From NCBI RefSeq assembly GCF_900115755.1, contig NZ_FOXQ01000019.1, forward strand, positions 1 to 49,361: 49,361 nt of DNA, in the 5' to 3' direction. The notes under the pieces were generated by a model. That model was not told the DNA's origin, did no database searches, and saw only the letters and a program-made list of their open reading frames with translations. Below, one piece after another: positions 26,227 to 33,190 of the stretch. Position numbers and translations under genes: made by a program. Numbering within the stretch: the first letter of the stretch is position 1; each line of letters begins with the position of its first letter. The DNA is from Parafilimonas terrae (GTDB taxonomy: Bacteria > Bacteroidota > Bacteroidia > Chitinophagales > Chitinophagaceae).

Positions 26227-26499
26227 ATGTCTTATTTAACTACTGAAAAAAAACAAACAATTTTTGCCAATTTTGGTGGCAAAGCAGAAAATACCGGTTC
26301 AATTGAAGCACAGATCGCTTTACTAACTGAACGTATTTCAAGTATTTCCAAACATTTGCAAAGCAATAAAAAAGACTTCGATACACATAGCGGTCTTATG
26401 CACATGGTTGGCCAACGTAAACGCCTGTTAACCTATCTTCAGAAAAAAGACCTGCAGGGTTACCGCGCACTTATTGAGAAGCTTGGTTTAAGAAAATAA
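26227..26499 (+). CDS. rpsO: 30S ribosomal protein S15
   Basis: 90 residues, full length, with the S15 core IEAQIALLTERISSISKHLQSNKKDFDTHSGLMHMVGQRKRLLTYL followed by the basic C-terminal helix. It binds the central domain of 16S rRNA early in 30S assembly. The order rpsO-pnp is conserved in many bacteria. Here a strong terminator separates them, so pnp needs readthrough or its own promoter. Confidence 0.97.
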   Translation: MSYLTTEKKQTIFANFGGKAENTGSIEAQIALLTERISSISKHLQSNKKDFDTHSGLMHMVGQRKRLLTYLQKKDLQGYRALIEKLGLRK

Positions 26500-26510
26500 T
26501 TATAGATAAT

Positions 26511-26550
26511 AAAAGCAATCCCAACTGCAATGGTTGGGATTGCTTTTATT
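26511..26550 (+). terminator. Intrinsic terminator between rpsO and pnp
   Basis: AAAAGCAATCCCAAC (26511-26525) pairs perfectly with GTTGGGATTGCTTTT (26533-26547) around a 7-base loop. The T-tract is the end of the right arm. Confidence 0.85.
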
Positions 26551-26639
26551 TGCAATTATTCTTGCCGGTAGTTTCGCCAAATACCTTAACGTGACTGTTA
26601 TCATCTCCCGCAGCACGTATTATTCTCTCTCTTTTTAAA

Positions 26640-28793
26640 ATGAATTTTATGTTATCTCAACCATTTCAATCAAGTTTTAAACTGCCTGACGGGCAGGAAG
26701 TTATTATAGAAACGGGCAGGCTGGCCCGCCAGGCCGATGGTTCCGTTACCGTTCGCCAGGGAAACTGTATTATACTCGCAACGGTTGTTGCCGCCAAAGA
26801 GCCCAAAGAAGGGCAGGACTGGTTTCCTTTAACCGTTGATTACAACGAAAAGTTTGCTTCCGCCGGAAGAATCCCGGGTTCTTTCTTTAAACGTGAAGGA
26901 AGGCTGAACGATTATGAAATTTTGATAAGCCGTTTAATTGACCGGGCATTACGCCCTTTATTTCCCGACGATTATTTCTGCGATGTGCAGGTGCTGGTTA
27001 CGCTTGTTTCATCCGATCCTGAAGTAATGCCAGATTCACTGGCTTGCCTTGCTGCAAGTGCTGCACTGGCTGTTTCTGACGTTCCGGTAAAAGAAATTAT
27101 TTCAGAAGTGCGTGTGGCCAGGGTTGATGGCGAAATGGTTGTAAATCCAAAACGCTCCGATCTTGCCAAAGCTGATATGGATTTTATCATCGGCGCTACC
27201 GAGAAGAACTTAATGATGGTGGAAGGTGAAAGCCAGGAATGCAGTGAAGAAGACCTGGTAAAGGCTTTACAGCTTGCACATGACGCTATTCGCGTTCAGA
27301 TTAAAGCGCAGCAGGAGTTGAGAGATAAAGTGGGCGTTAAAGGCAAACGCGAATATGCTTTGCCTGAACAAAATGAAGAGCTGAAAGAAAAAGTAATAGC
27401 CTTTTGCAAAGACCGCTTATACCAGGTAGCCGCGGGTGGCACTGCAAAACACGAAAGGTCTGAAGCGTTTAAGCTTGTTAAAGATGAATTGCTTTTAAGC
27501 TTGCCGGAAGATACAACGGACGAACACCGTAAGCTTGCAAAAAAATATTATGAAGATTTGCAGTGGGAAGTGGTTCGTAACATGATACTGGACGACCGCA
27601 AACGTTTGGATGGCCGTAAGCTGGATGAAGTGCGCTCGCTGAATATGGAAACCGATGTTTTACCTGCACCGCATGGTTCGGCATTATTTACACGTGGCGA
27701 AACGCAATCATTAACCACCGTTACTTTAGGTACGCCTTTAGATGAGTTATTAGTTGAAAGCGCTGCCACAAGCGATTACAGTAAATTTATCCTTCACTAT
27801 AACTTCCCTCCGTTTTCAACCGGTGAAGTAAAGCCTATGCGTGGGCCGGGCAGAAGAGAAGTAGGCCACGGTAACCTTGCCATGCGCAGCTTAAAACAAA
27901 TGATGCCGGGCAATGATTATGCTTATACCGTGCGTGTGGTGAGCGATATACTGGAAAGTAATGGCTCCTCTTCCATGGCTACGGTTTGCGCAGGTTCTCT
28001 TGCATTAATGGATGCAGGTGTTCCCCTTCCAAAGCATGTGGGCGGTGTTGCGATGGGATTAATCACAAGATCAAGCGATAACAAGTATGCTATCCTTACC
28101 GATATTTTAGGCGATGAAGATCATTTGGGTGATATGGATTTTAAAGTTACCGGCACCCGCGATGGTATATGTGGTGTGCAGATGGATATCAAGATCGATG
28201 GCCTGAGCATGGATGTAATGCGTGAAGCATTGGAACAGGCCCGCAAAGGAAGGCTGCATATTTTAGATGCTATGTATGAAGCCATGCCTGTTGCAAGGGA
28301 AGAAGTTAAACCGCATGCACCACGCATGGAGAAACTTATAATCGATAAAGAATTTATTGGCGCCGTTATTGGCCCCGGTGGTAAAGTGATACAGGAAATT
28401 CAAAAAGAAACCGGCACCACCATTAACATTGAAGAGGTTGGCAACTTTGGCGAAGTAAGCATCTTCTCAACCAATAAAGAAAGTGTTGAAAGAGCACTTA
28501 AATGGGTTAAAGGAATTGTTGCCGTACCGCAGGTGGGTGAAGTGTATGAAGCTAAGGTGAAAACCATACAGCCTTATGGCGCTTTTGTTGAATTCCTGCC
28601 AAAGAAAGAAGGCTTATTGCATATCAGCGAAATAAGCTGGAAACGCCTTGAAACCATGGAAGGCGTATTTAAAGAAGGCGATATAGTAAAGGTGAAACTT
28701 ATAGGCCTTGATCCTAAAACGGGCAAGTTTAAATTAAGCCGCAAAGCTTTAATGCCTAAGCCTGAACCTAAACCAAAACCTCAGGAAGATTAA
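26640..28793 (+). CDS. pnp: Polyribonucleotide nucleotidyltransferase
   Basis: 717 residues. It degrades RNA 3' to 5' phosphorolytically as a ring-shaped trimer. Two RNase PH-like halves (about 10-220 and 315-545) flank a helical linker. The second half holds the active centre region (GPGRREVGHGNLA near 403, then a GDEDHLGDMDFKVTG block with catalytic Asp near 487-495). A KH domain with IGPGGKVIQEI lies near 570-580 and an S1 domain (GEVYEAKVKTIQPYGAFVEF) at about 630-700. ATG 26640 or ATG 26649 (MLSQPFQ) may be the true start; the latter fits relatives better. It follows rpsO. Confidence 0.96.
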   Translation: MNFMLSQPFQSSFKLPDGQEVIIETGRLARQADGSVTVRQGNCIILATVVAAKEPKEGQDWFPLTVDYNEKFASAGRIPGSFFKREGRLNDYEILISRLIDRALRPLFPDDYFCDVQVLVTLVSSDPEVMPDSLACLAASAALAVSDVPVKEIISEVRVARVDGEMVVNPKRSDLAKADMDFIIGATEKNLMMVEGESQECSEEDLVKALQLAHDAIRVQIKAQQELRDKVGVKGKREYALPEQNEELKEKVIAFCKDRLYQVAAGGTAKHERSEAFKLVKDELLLSLPEDTTDEHRKLAKKYYEDLQWEVVRNMILDDRKRLDGRKLDEVRSLNMETDVLPAPHGSALFTRGETQSLTTVTLGTPLDELLVESAATSDYSKFILHYNFPPFSTGEVKPMRGPGRREVGHGNLAMRSLKQMMPGNDYAYTVRVVSDILESNGSSSMATVCAGSLALMDAGVPLPKHVGGVAMGLITRSSDNKYAILTDILGDEDHLGDMDFKVTGTRDGICGVQMDIKIDGLSMDVMREALEQARKGRLHILDAMYEAMPVAREEVKPHAPRMEKLIIDKEFIGAVIGPGGKVIQEIQKETGTTINIEEVGNFGEVSIFSTNKESVERALKWVKGIVAVPQVGEVYEAKVKTIQPYGAFVEFLPKKEGLLHISEISWKRLETMEGVFKEGDIVKVKLIGLDPKTGKFKLSRKALMPKPEPKPKPQED

Positions 28794-28821
28794 TCATTTT
28801 TAAAACACTATTTTCGATAAG

Positions 28822-28849
28822 AAATCCCTTGCAGCAGCAGGGGATTTTT
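28822..28849 (+). terminator. Intrinsic terminator after pnp
   Basis: AAATCCC, a short TTGC/GCAG extension, and GGGATTT form the stem, followed by TTG and more T. It is a modest terminator, 28 bases after the pnp stop. Confidence 0.65.
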
Positions 28850-28887
28850 GTTTCATTATCAGGATAAGTATAATAATCTCAGGCGCT

Positions 28888-28895
28888 TAACTTTG
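28888..28895 (+). promoter_or_regulatory. -7 element of mltG
   Basis: TAACTTTG matches TAnnTTTG, and the ATG is only 6 bases downstream (28902). The mRNA would be nearly leaderless, which supports the ATG 28902 start over the longer open frame. Confidence 0.55.
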
Positions 28896-28901
28896 TTATA
28901 T

Positions 28902-29957
28902 ATGAAGAAAGCATTGGGCATTTCAGCTTTGATAATAGTGTTGCTGGCATTGATAGCTGCATGGCTTGTATTTGGCGCTGCTACAGAGTTTGAAGGCAAG
29001 GCTAAATATTTATATGTGCGGGATGATATCAGCGCGCAAACGCAAATAGAAAGGCAATTAGATACAGGGCATATTATTCGTACAGTTTTTATTTTTAAGA
29101 TGCTGGCAAAACCTGCAAAGGCCTGGAACCGTATAACGCCGGGAAGGTTTGAAATAAAAAATGGTGAAAGTATTTTTGATGTATTGCGAAAACTGCGGAA
29201 TAATACACAAAGCCCGGTGCGCCTCGTAATTAACAAATTGCGTGTTCCGCAGGACCTTGCAAAGATCATCGGCAAAAATTTTTCAACCGATTCGCTGCAG
29301 GCTTTATTGTATCTGACTAATAATGATTCTTTGCAAACATTAGGCGTTGACACCAATACCTTAATGACGGTTATTATTCCTGATACCTATTTTCTTAACT
29401 GGAATACATCAACCAGAAAAATATTGTTGCGCTTAAAAGATGAAGAAGATAAATTCTGGAGCAAAAATGACCGCATTCAAAAAGCGCAAGCGCTTAATTT
29501 AACAAGGCAGCAGGTTTATACCCTGGCCTCAATTGTGGAAGAAGAAACCAATAAGAACGATGAAAAAGGAAATATTGCCAGCGTGTATATAAACAGGCTG
29601 AACGGCGGCATGCCGCTTGCTGCTGATCCAACCATAAAATTTGCCTTGAAGAACTTTGCATTAAAGCGAATTTATTATGGCCAGCTTAATACGGAATCGC
29701 CGTATAATACATATCGGAATAAAGGTTTGCCGCCCGGGCCGATCTGTACGCCATCTCCGGTTACCATTGATGCTGTGCTGAATGCGCCTGCAACAGATTA
29801 TTTGTTTTTCGTAGCAAAGAGCGATTTTAGCGGCTACCATCAGTTCTCCAATAACTTTGCTGAACATACTAAATATGCTAAACTGTACCAGCAGGCTTTG
29901 AATGAACAAATAGCTAAAAGGCAACAGGATAGTTTAAATAAAACATTACCACATTGA
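28902..29957 (+). CDS. mltG: Endolytic transglycosylase MltG (YceG family)
   Basis: Start at ATG 28902, 351 residues. A single N-terminal membrane anchor (ALGISALIIVLLALIAAWLVFG) is followed by a LysM-like domain, ending near ITPGRFEIKNGESIFDVLRKLR, and the YceG catalytic domain. ASIVEEETN carries the catalytic glutamate, and VYINRLNGGMPLAADPTIKFAL plus GLPPGPICTPSPVTIDAVLNA are conserved blocks. It cuts nascent glycan strands at the inner membrane and so ends peptidoglycan polymerisation. Its stop codon overlaps the next gene start as TTGA, so the two are translationally linked. Confidence 0.93.
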   Translation: MKKALGISALIIVLLALIAAWLVFGAATEFEGKAKYLYVRDDISAQTQIERQLDTGHIIRTVFIFKMLAKPAKAWNRITPGRFEIKNGESIFDVLRKLRNNTQSPVRLVINKLRVPQDLAKIIGKNFSTDSLQALLYLTNNDSLQTLGVDTNTLMTVIIPDTYFLNWNTSTRKILLRLKDEEDKFWSKNDRIQKAQALNLTRQQVYTLASIVEEETNKNDEKGNIASVYINRLNGGMPLAADPTIKFALKNFALKRIYYGQLNTESPYNTYRNKGLPPGPICTPSPVTIDAVLNAPATDYLFFVAKSDFSGYHQFSNNFAEHTKYAKLYQQALNEQIAKRQQDSLNKTLPH

Positions 29958-30922
29958 CGAAATTTGAAAAATTTCTTACCGGGCTAAAACCAGTTGCTTT
30001 TCTTATAAGGAAAAGCAAGGCCATGATATTGCCTGGTTTTTATGGTTTATACCTTTATGATGTGGTAACGTTTGTAATAAGCCAGATAAACAGGATTGGC
30101 ATAAGAGACAGGGCTGCGGCCATTGCTTTCAATTTTATAATGGCCATACCTGCAGCGGCTATTTTTCTTTTTACATTAATACCTTATTTCCCGGTGGCCC
30201 AAAACATGCAGGATGAATTGTTTAAATTCATTTCTGACGTAATGCCCAATTCAGAATCGCGGGCATTGATTATAACCACCATGCTCGACTTATTTAATAA
30301 ACCTAAAAAAGGACTATTGTCCATAGGTTTCATCCTGGCATTATTTTATTCGTCTAATGCCATGCTTGGTGTTATTCGCACATTCGATTCATCGCTGTTA
30401 GTTAAGACCCCAAAAAAATTTATGCAGCGCAGGCTTCGTGCTATCAAACTTACAGTGGTAGTAATATTTCTGGTAATTGCAACCATATTATTAAGCATAG
30501 GGCAGGGTGCATTGTTTGCGTCTTTCCTAAACTGGATTGGCATGAGCGGAACAAATAAAAATTTCTGGACAGAAATATTGCGCTGGCTGCTTGTAATATT
30601 CCTGTTTTTTTATTCCATTGCCTATACTTACAAATATGCGCCTTCCGTACAAAAACGATGGCGGTTATGGTCGCCGGGCGCAGTGTTTGCCACGGTTCTT
30701 ATTGTATTAGCCACCTGGGGCTTTTCAATATGGGCGCAGAATTTTTCAAGCTATAACCGTGTGTATGGCTCCATCAGCGCTTTACTTATAACCATGTTGC
30801 TTATTTTTATTAATTCATTGATGTTGCTCATAGGTTATGAACTTAATTTAAGCATAAATTACCTGAAGCAAAAAGCAGAAGAAAGAAAGCAGGAAGAAGA
30901 AAAGACTTCAGTAAAAGTTTAA
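29954..30922 (+). CDS. YihY/BrkB-family inner membrane protein
   Basis: 322 residues with six membrane helices. The start is a TTG overlapping the mltG stop (TTGA, 29954-29957). The N-terminal segment before the first ATG (TKFEKFLTGLKPVAFLIRKSK) looks like that of related Bacteroidota proteins, which supports the TTG. Family blocks are RDRAAAIAFNFIMAIPAAAIFLFTLIPYFP, PKKGLLSIGFILALFYSSNAM and YNRVYGSISALLITMLLIFINSLMLLIGYELN. The family was once called ribonuclease BN in error; its true role, perhaps transport or envelope function, is unknown. The charged Glu/Lys-rich tail is cytoplasmic. Confidence 0.88.
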   Translation: MTKFEKFLTGLKPVAFLIRKSKAMILPGFYGLYLYDVVTFVISQINRIGIRDRAAAIAFNFIMAIPAAAIFLFTLIPYFPVAQNMQDELFKFISDVMPNSESRALIITTMLDLFNKPKKGLLSIGFILALFYSSNAMLGVIRTFDSSLLVKTPKKFMQRRLRAIKLTVVVIFLVIATILLSIGQGALFASFLNWIGMSGTNKNFWTEILRWLLVIFLFFYSIAYTYKYAPSVQKRWRLWSPGAVFATVLIVLATWGFSIWAQNFSSYNRVYGSISALLITMLLIFINSLMLLIGYELNLSINYLKQKAEERKQEEEKTSVKV

Positions 30923-30989
30923 CGGCACTTTGTTTATAAATTACAGAAAACACTATCTTACAATCTATTTTTAATTTAAATCTATTGCT

Positions 30990-31142
30990 ATGTCATTACC
31001 AGTGAATAACAAAAAAGCAGCAAATAAAGGCCAGAAAAGCCAGGCTGCGTCGGGCAGTAATTCCAAATTCATAAAAGCAAATTCCAAACCTGACGGCGCT
31101 AAACAAAAAGTGCGTTCAACCGGGGCAAACCGCGGAAGCTAA
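30990..31142 (+). CDS. Small basic hydrophilic protein (50 aa)
   Basis: An ATG at 30990 opens 50 codons ending TAA at 31140-31142. The product is rich in Lys, Asn, Ser, Gln and Gly (MSLPVNNKKAANKGQKSQ at the start, KQKVRSTGANRGS at the end) with no hydrophobic segment. It lies in a gap between two plus-strand genes and is preceded by AT-rich leader sequence. Composition suggests a disordered, possibly nucleic-acid-associated or stress protein. Family not recognised, but codon use and length fit a genuine short gene. Confidence 0.6.
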   Translation: MSLPVNNKKAANKGQKSQAASGSNSKFIKANSKPDGAKQKVRSTGANRGS

Positions 31143-31219
31143 TCAATTGCATTTAATTAGCTAAAGCTGCTGCATTAAAAACGAAAATTAATTTTAATCT
31201 TTTCCAAAAAACAAGCTAT

Positions 31220-31627
31220 ATGATAAAGTTCAATGAAATTAAAATCGGCGATTACGTTTTGGGAGAATATGAAGGCAAAAAATGGGAAGGCGAAGTGGTG
31301 AATTTAAATGGTGATGAAAAGCAGGTTTGCCTTGCAACAGATGTGCAGGAATTCTGGTTTGAAACAGAAGACCTTTACCCGCTGCCTGTAAGCGATGCAG
31401 CCTTATTGAAATTAAATTTTGTAAAAGAAGTGCAGCCTGATGGTTCTGTGAAATATAAAAAAGGCTCATTCAGAATGCTGATACCTAAAGCAGACGATTT
31501 TAGTCACATGGATATATGGTACCGTGATGACAAGCGTATTAATCCTAATATACAATACGTTCATCAACTCCAGAATCATTACCTGCAAATGACCAAGATA
31601 CATTTAACAGCAGAGCCGATCTCATAA
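31220..31627 (+). CDS. Hypothetical protein with beta-barrel-like N-terminus and VHQLQN motif
   Basis: 135 residues, cytosolic. The first 55 residues (IGDYVLGEYEGKKWEGEVVNLNGDEKQVCL) look like a small KOW/Tudor-like beta barrel. The C-terminal YVHQLQNHYLQMT recalls the VHQLQNLYFALTG motif found in many short Bacteroidota and phage-related proteins of unknown function. Nothing phage-like is adjacent. It ends just before a hairpin that can terminate transcription from both sides. Confidence 0.6.
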   Translation: MIKFNEIKIGDYVLGEYEGKKWEGEVVNLNGDEKQVCLATDVQEFWFETEDLYPLPVSDAALLKLNFVKEVQPDGSVKYKKGSFRMLIPKADDFSHMDIWYRDDKRINPNIQYVHQLQNHYLQMTKIHLTAEPIS

Positions 31628-31663
31628 ATATTCAACATCGTTTATTTAAAAACAATATTAAAT

Positions 31664-31687
31664 AAGGCTGCAGAAAGCAGCCTTTTA
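31664..31687. terminator. Terminator between convergent genes
   Basis: AAGGCTGC, loop AGAAA, GCAGCCTT followed by TT on the plus strand. On the minus strand the outgoing TTATTT sequence also gives a weak U-tract, so it may work in both directions. Confidence 0.65.
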
Positions 31688-31692
31688 TTATG

Positions 31693-31980
31693 TTATCTCC
31701 AATGCCCTTTTCTCCAGTAAAAACCATGAGGCCCTCTTGCCCAATTGCCGTTAACCCAGGCCCGGTGCGACCTTGGCCTTGCCCAGTGCCCGTTTACATA
31801 AACATAACGGCCTCTGCGCCAGCGCCAGTCTCCGTCAACCCACACGTATGTTGGTCCCGGCGAAACAGGCCTTGTATAAACAGGCGCTACAGGTTGTTCT
31901 GCAACATAATGGGAAGTGCTGCAGCTATTGAAAATTAAAGCGCTTGCAGTAAGGCTAAAAATTACAAATAGCTTTTTCAT
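31693..31980 (-). CDS. YXWGXW-type repeat lipoprotein
   Basis: Start at ATG 31980, 95 residues; an in-frame TTG at 32001 lies inside the conserved leader. The signal sequence KKLFVIFSLTASALIFNSC ends in a lipobox with Cys 20 as lipidation site. The mature part is dense in Tyr, Trp, Arg and Gly, with repeats of YVWVDGDWRW, YVYVNGHWAR, and WVNGNWARG, like the YXWGXW repeat proteins of Bacteroidota and proteobacteria. Probably a small outer-membrane-anchored beta-rich protein of unknown function. Preceded by leader copy B. Confidence 0.75.
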   Translation of the reverse strand: MKKLFVIFSLTASALIFNSCSTSHYVAEQPVAPVYTRPVSPGPTYVWVDGDWRWRRGRYVYVNGHWARPRSHRAWVNGNWARGPHGFYWRKGHWR

Positions 31981-32061
31981 TCGTATATATTTGTTTTTCA
32001 ATGGTCTAATGGAACGCCCTGATGAAAATCCCCTGTGTGTGAAGAATTTTACATGGGCGTT
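31981..32061 (-). promoter_or_regulatory. Conserved hairpin leader, copy B
   Basis: On the minus strand, arms AACGCCC (32055-32061) and GGGCGTT (32013-32019) pair. The stem can extend with ATG(T)AAAAT and ATTTTCAT. The 3' half (CAGGGCGTT, AGACCATT, AAAAACA, TACGAATG) matches copy A at 3978-4056 block by block up to the start codon. The downstream gene encodes a lipoprotein; copy A precedes another exported protein. Confidence 0.6.
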
Positions 32062-32159
32062 TCATAAGAAAATTTGCTGATTTAATAAGTACCAACAGTA
32101 TGCCACATTAAACCAATTGAATTGCAGAAATGTAAAAGGTTTATTGTGTTGAAATTTTT

Positions 32160-33020
32160 TTAATAGAAAACGGGCGTAACGGTATATCCTTTTTGTATTA
32201 ACAAGCTAATAACGCCATTGTCATTACCAAGATGGGCTGCGCCAACAGCAAAAAATGTGGGTTTTAATTTGGCCTGCCCAATAATTTCAGGTATCCATTT
32301 TTTATTGCGGTTGTTCAGCAGCATGTCCATAAAATCAGAAGGAGTGCTTGTTTCATCCATCATTTTGCTTAAAGCGGCAAGGTCTTTTTGCTTGTATAAA
32401 GCAAGCATCTTATCAAAACTTTTTTTAACGCTGTCAATGTGCAGCACAGATTGCGCAAATTCTTCGGCCTGTGCTTTATAAGGAATTTCATCAAATATTT
32501 TTAACTGGTCTTCCACCTGCTCAAGCCCTTTAATTTCCATATTATTGGCTTTTGCCATCTGCATAAATTTTTGCTCCCATGCCTGCGCGCCATCGCATCC
32601 AAGCAATTTTGGATAAATAGCAGATTCAATTAATTGCGGCTTCATCTTTTGCATCATGGTAAGCGGAAGCCCCGATATATTCTGAAAGGCCGATACAACA
32701 GAATCATATTGCCTTGGAGGTAAAAGTTGTTGAAGCGTTGTATCATTTTTCATAGTCATTTGCTGCATGGTCTTCATCAGTATGGACGGGTCATCCATGT
32801 CAAGCTCCAGGTATAATTGTTTGGTTGAATAGAATTTTGCACGTAGTTCCGTGCTTACCACAATATCATCCGGGCACATTAAATGAATAGTTCCATATAA
32901 ATAGGAAGGCGCTGAAATGCCCGGCCCTGTTATTTCCCAGAGCAATGTTTTAGCTGAACCAGTTTGTGCTTTTGCAATGAACGAAGCAAACGCAAATAAG
33001 ATTGATATAAATGTTTTCAA
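32160..33020 (-). CDS. TraB/GumN family protein
   Basis: 286 residues with a TTG start at 33020, since no ATG precedes the signal peptide (MKTFISILFAFASFIAKAQ). Conserved GxH-type motifs are visible: YLYGTIHL at about residues 40-47 and FFAVGAAHLGNDNGVISLL near the C-terminus. ELDM in the middle is the usual acidic segment. Family members are Tiki/TraB/GumN-type proteins, some with metal-dependent peptidase activity; the bacterial substrate is unknown. Likely periplasmic. The gene is on the same strand as, and upstream of, the YXWGXW lipoprotein. Confidence 0.85.
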   Translation of the reverse strand: MKTFISILFAFASFIAKAQTGSAKTLLWEITGPGISAPSYLYGTIHLMCPDDIVVSTELRAKFYSTKQLYLELDMDDPSILMKTMQQMTMKNDTTLQQLLPPRQYDSVVSAFQNISGLPLTMMQKMKPQLIESAIYPKLLGCDGAQAWEQKFMQMAKANNMEIKGLEQVEDQLKIFDEIPYKAQAEEFAQSVLHIDSVKKSFDKMLALYKQKDLAALSKMMDETSTPSDFMDMLLNNRNKKWIPEIIGQAKLKPTFFAVGAAHLGNDNGVISLLIQKGYTVTPVFY

Positions 33021-33063
33021 TTAATATTTTTTAAAGTGTTGCAAAGATTTCTATTTTATAGAA

Positions 33064-33155
33064 ACACTCAATATTCAATATACAATAATCAATATTCAGT
33101 TTGTTTCCAATTGAGCATTGCGTATTGAATATTGAGCATTGATTATTTATTTGCT
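33064..33155. repeat. AT-rich imperfect palindrome (CAATATTCAAT family)
   Basis: Left part ACTCAATATTCAATATACAATAATCAATATTC and right part with GAGCATTGCGTATTGAATATTGAGCATTGATTATT are imperfect inverted repeats. The vocabulary (CAATATTCAAT, GCTCAAT) is shared with the interior of the element at 729-857. No coding capacity. Lies between the helicase and TraB/GumN genes. Confidence 0.5.
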
Positions 33156-33190
33156 TTAAAATTCTGACGATTGGTATTTGATAAAAGCCA

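Noticed and set aside
32001-32001. TTG start for the YXWGXW lipoprotein and ATG 4007 for the exported protein.
   Set aside because: Both place charged leader-encoded residues before the signal peptide and lie inside the conserved leader; the downstream ATGs give standard signal sequences.
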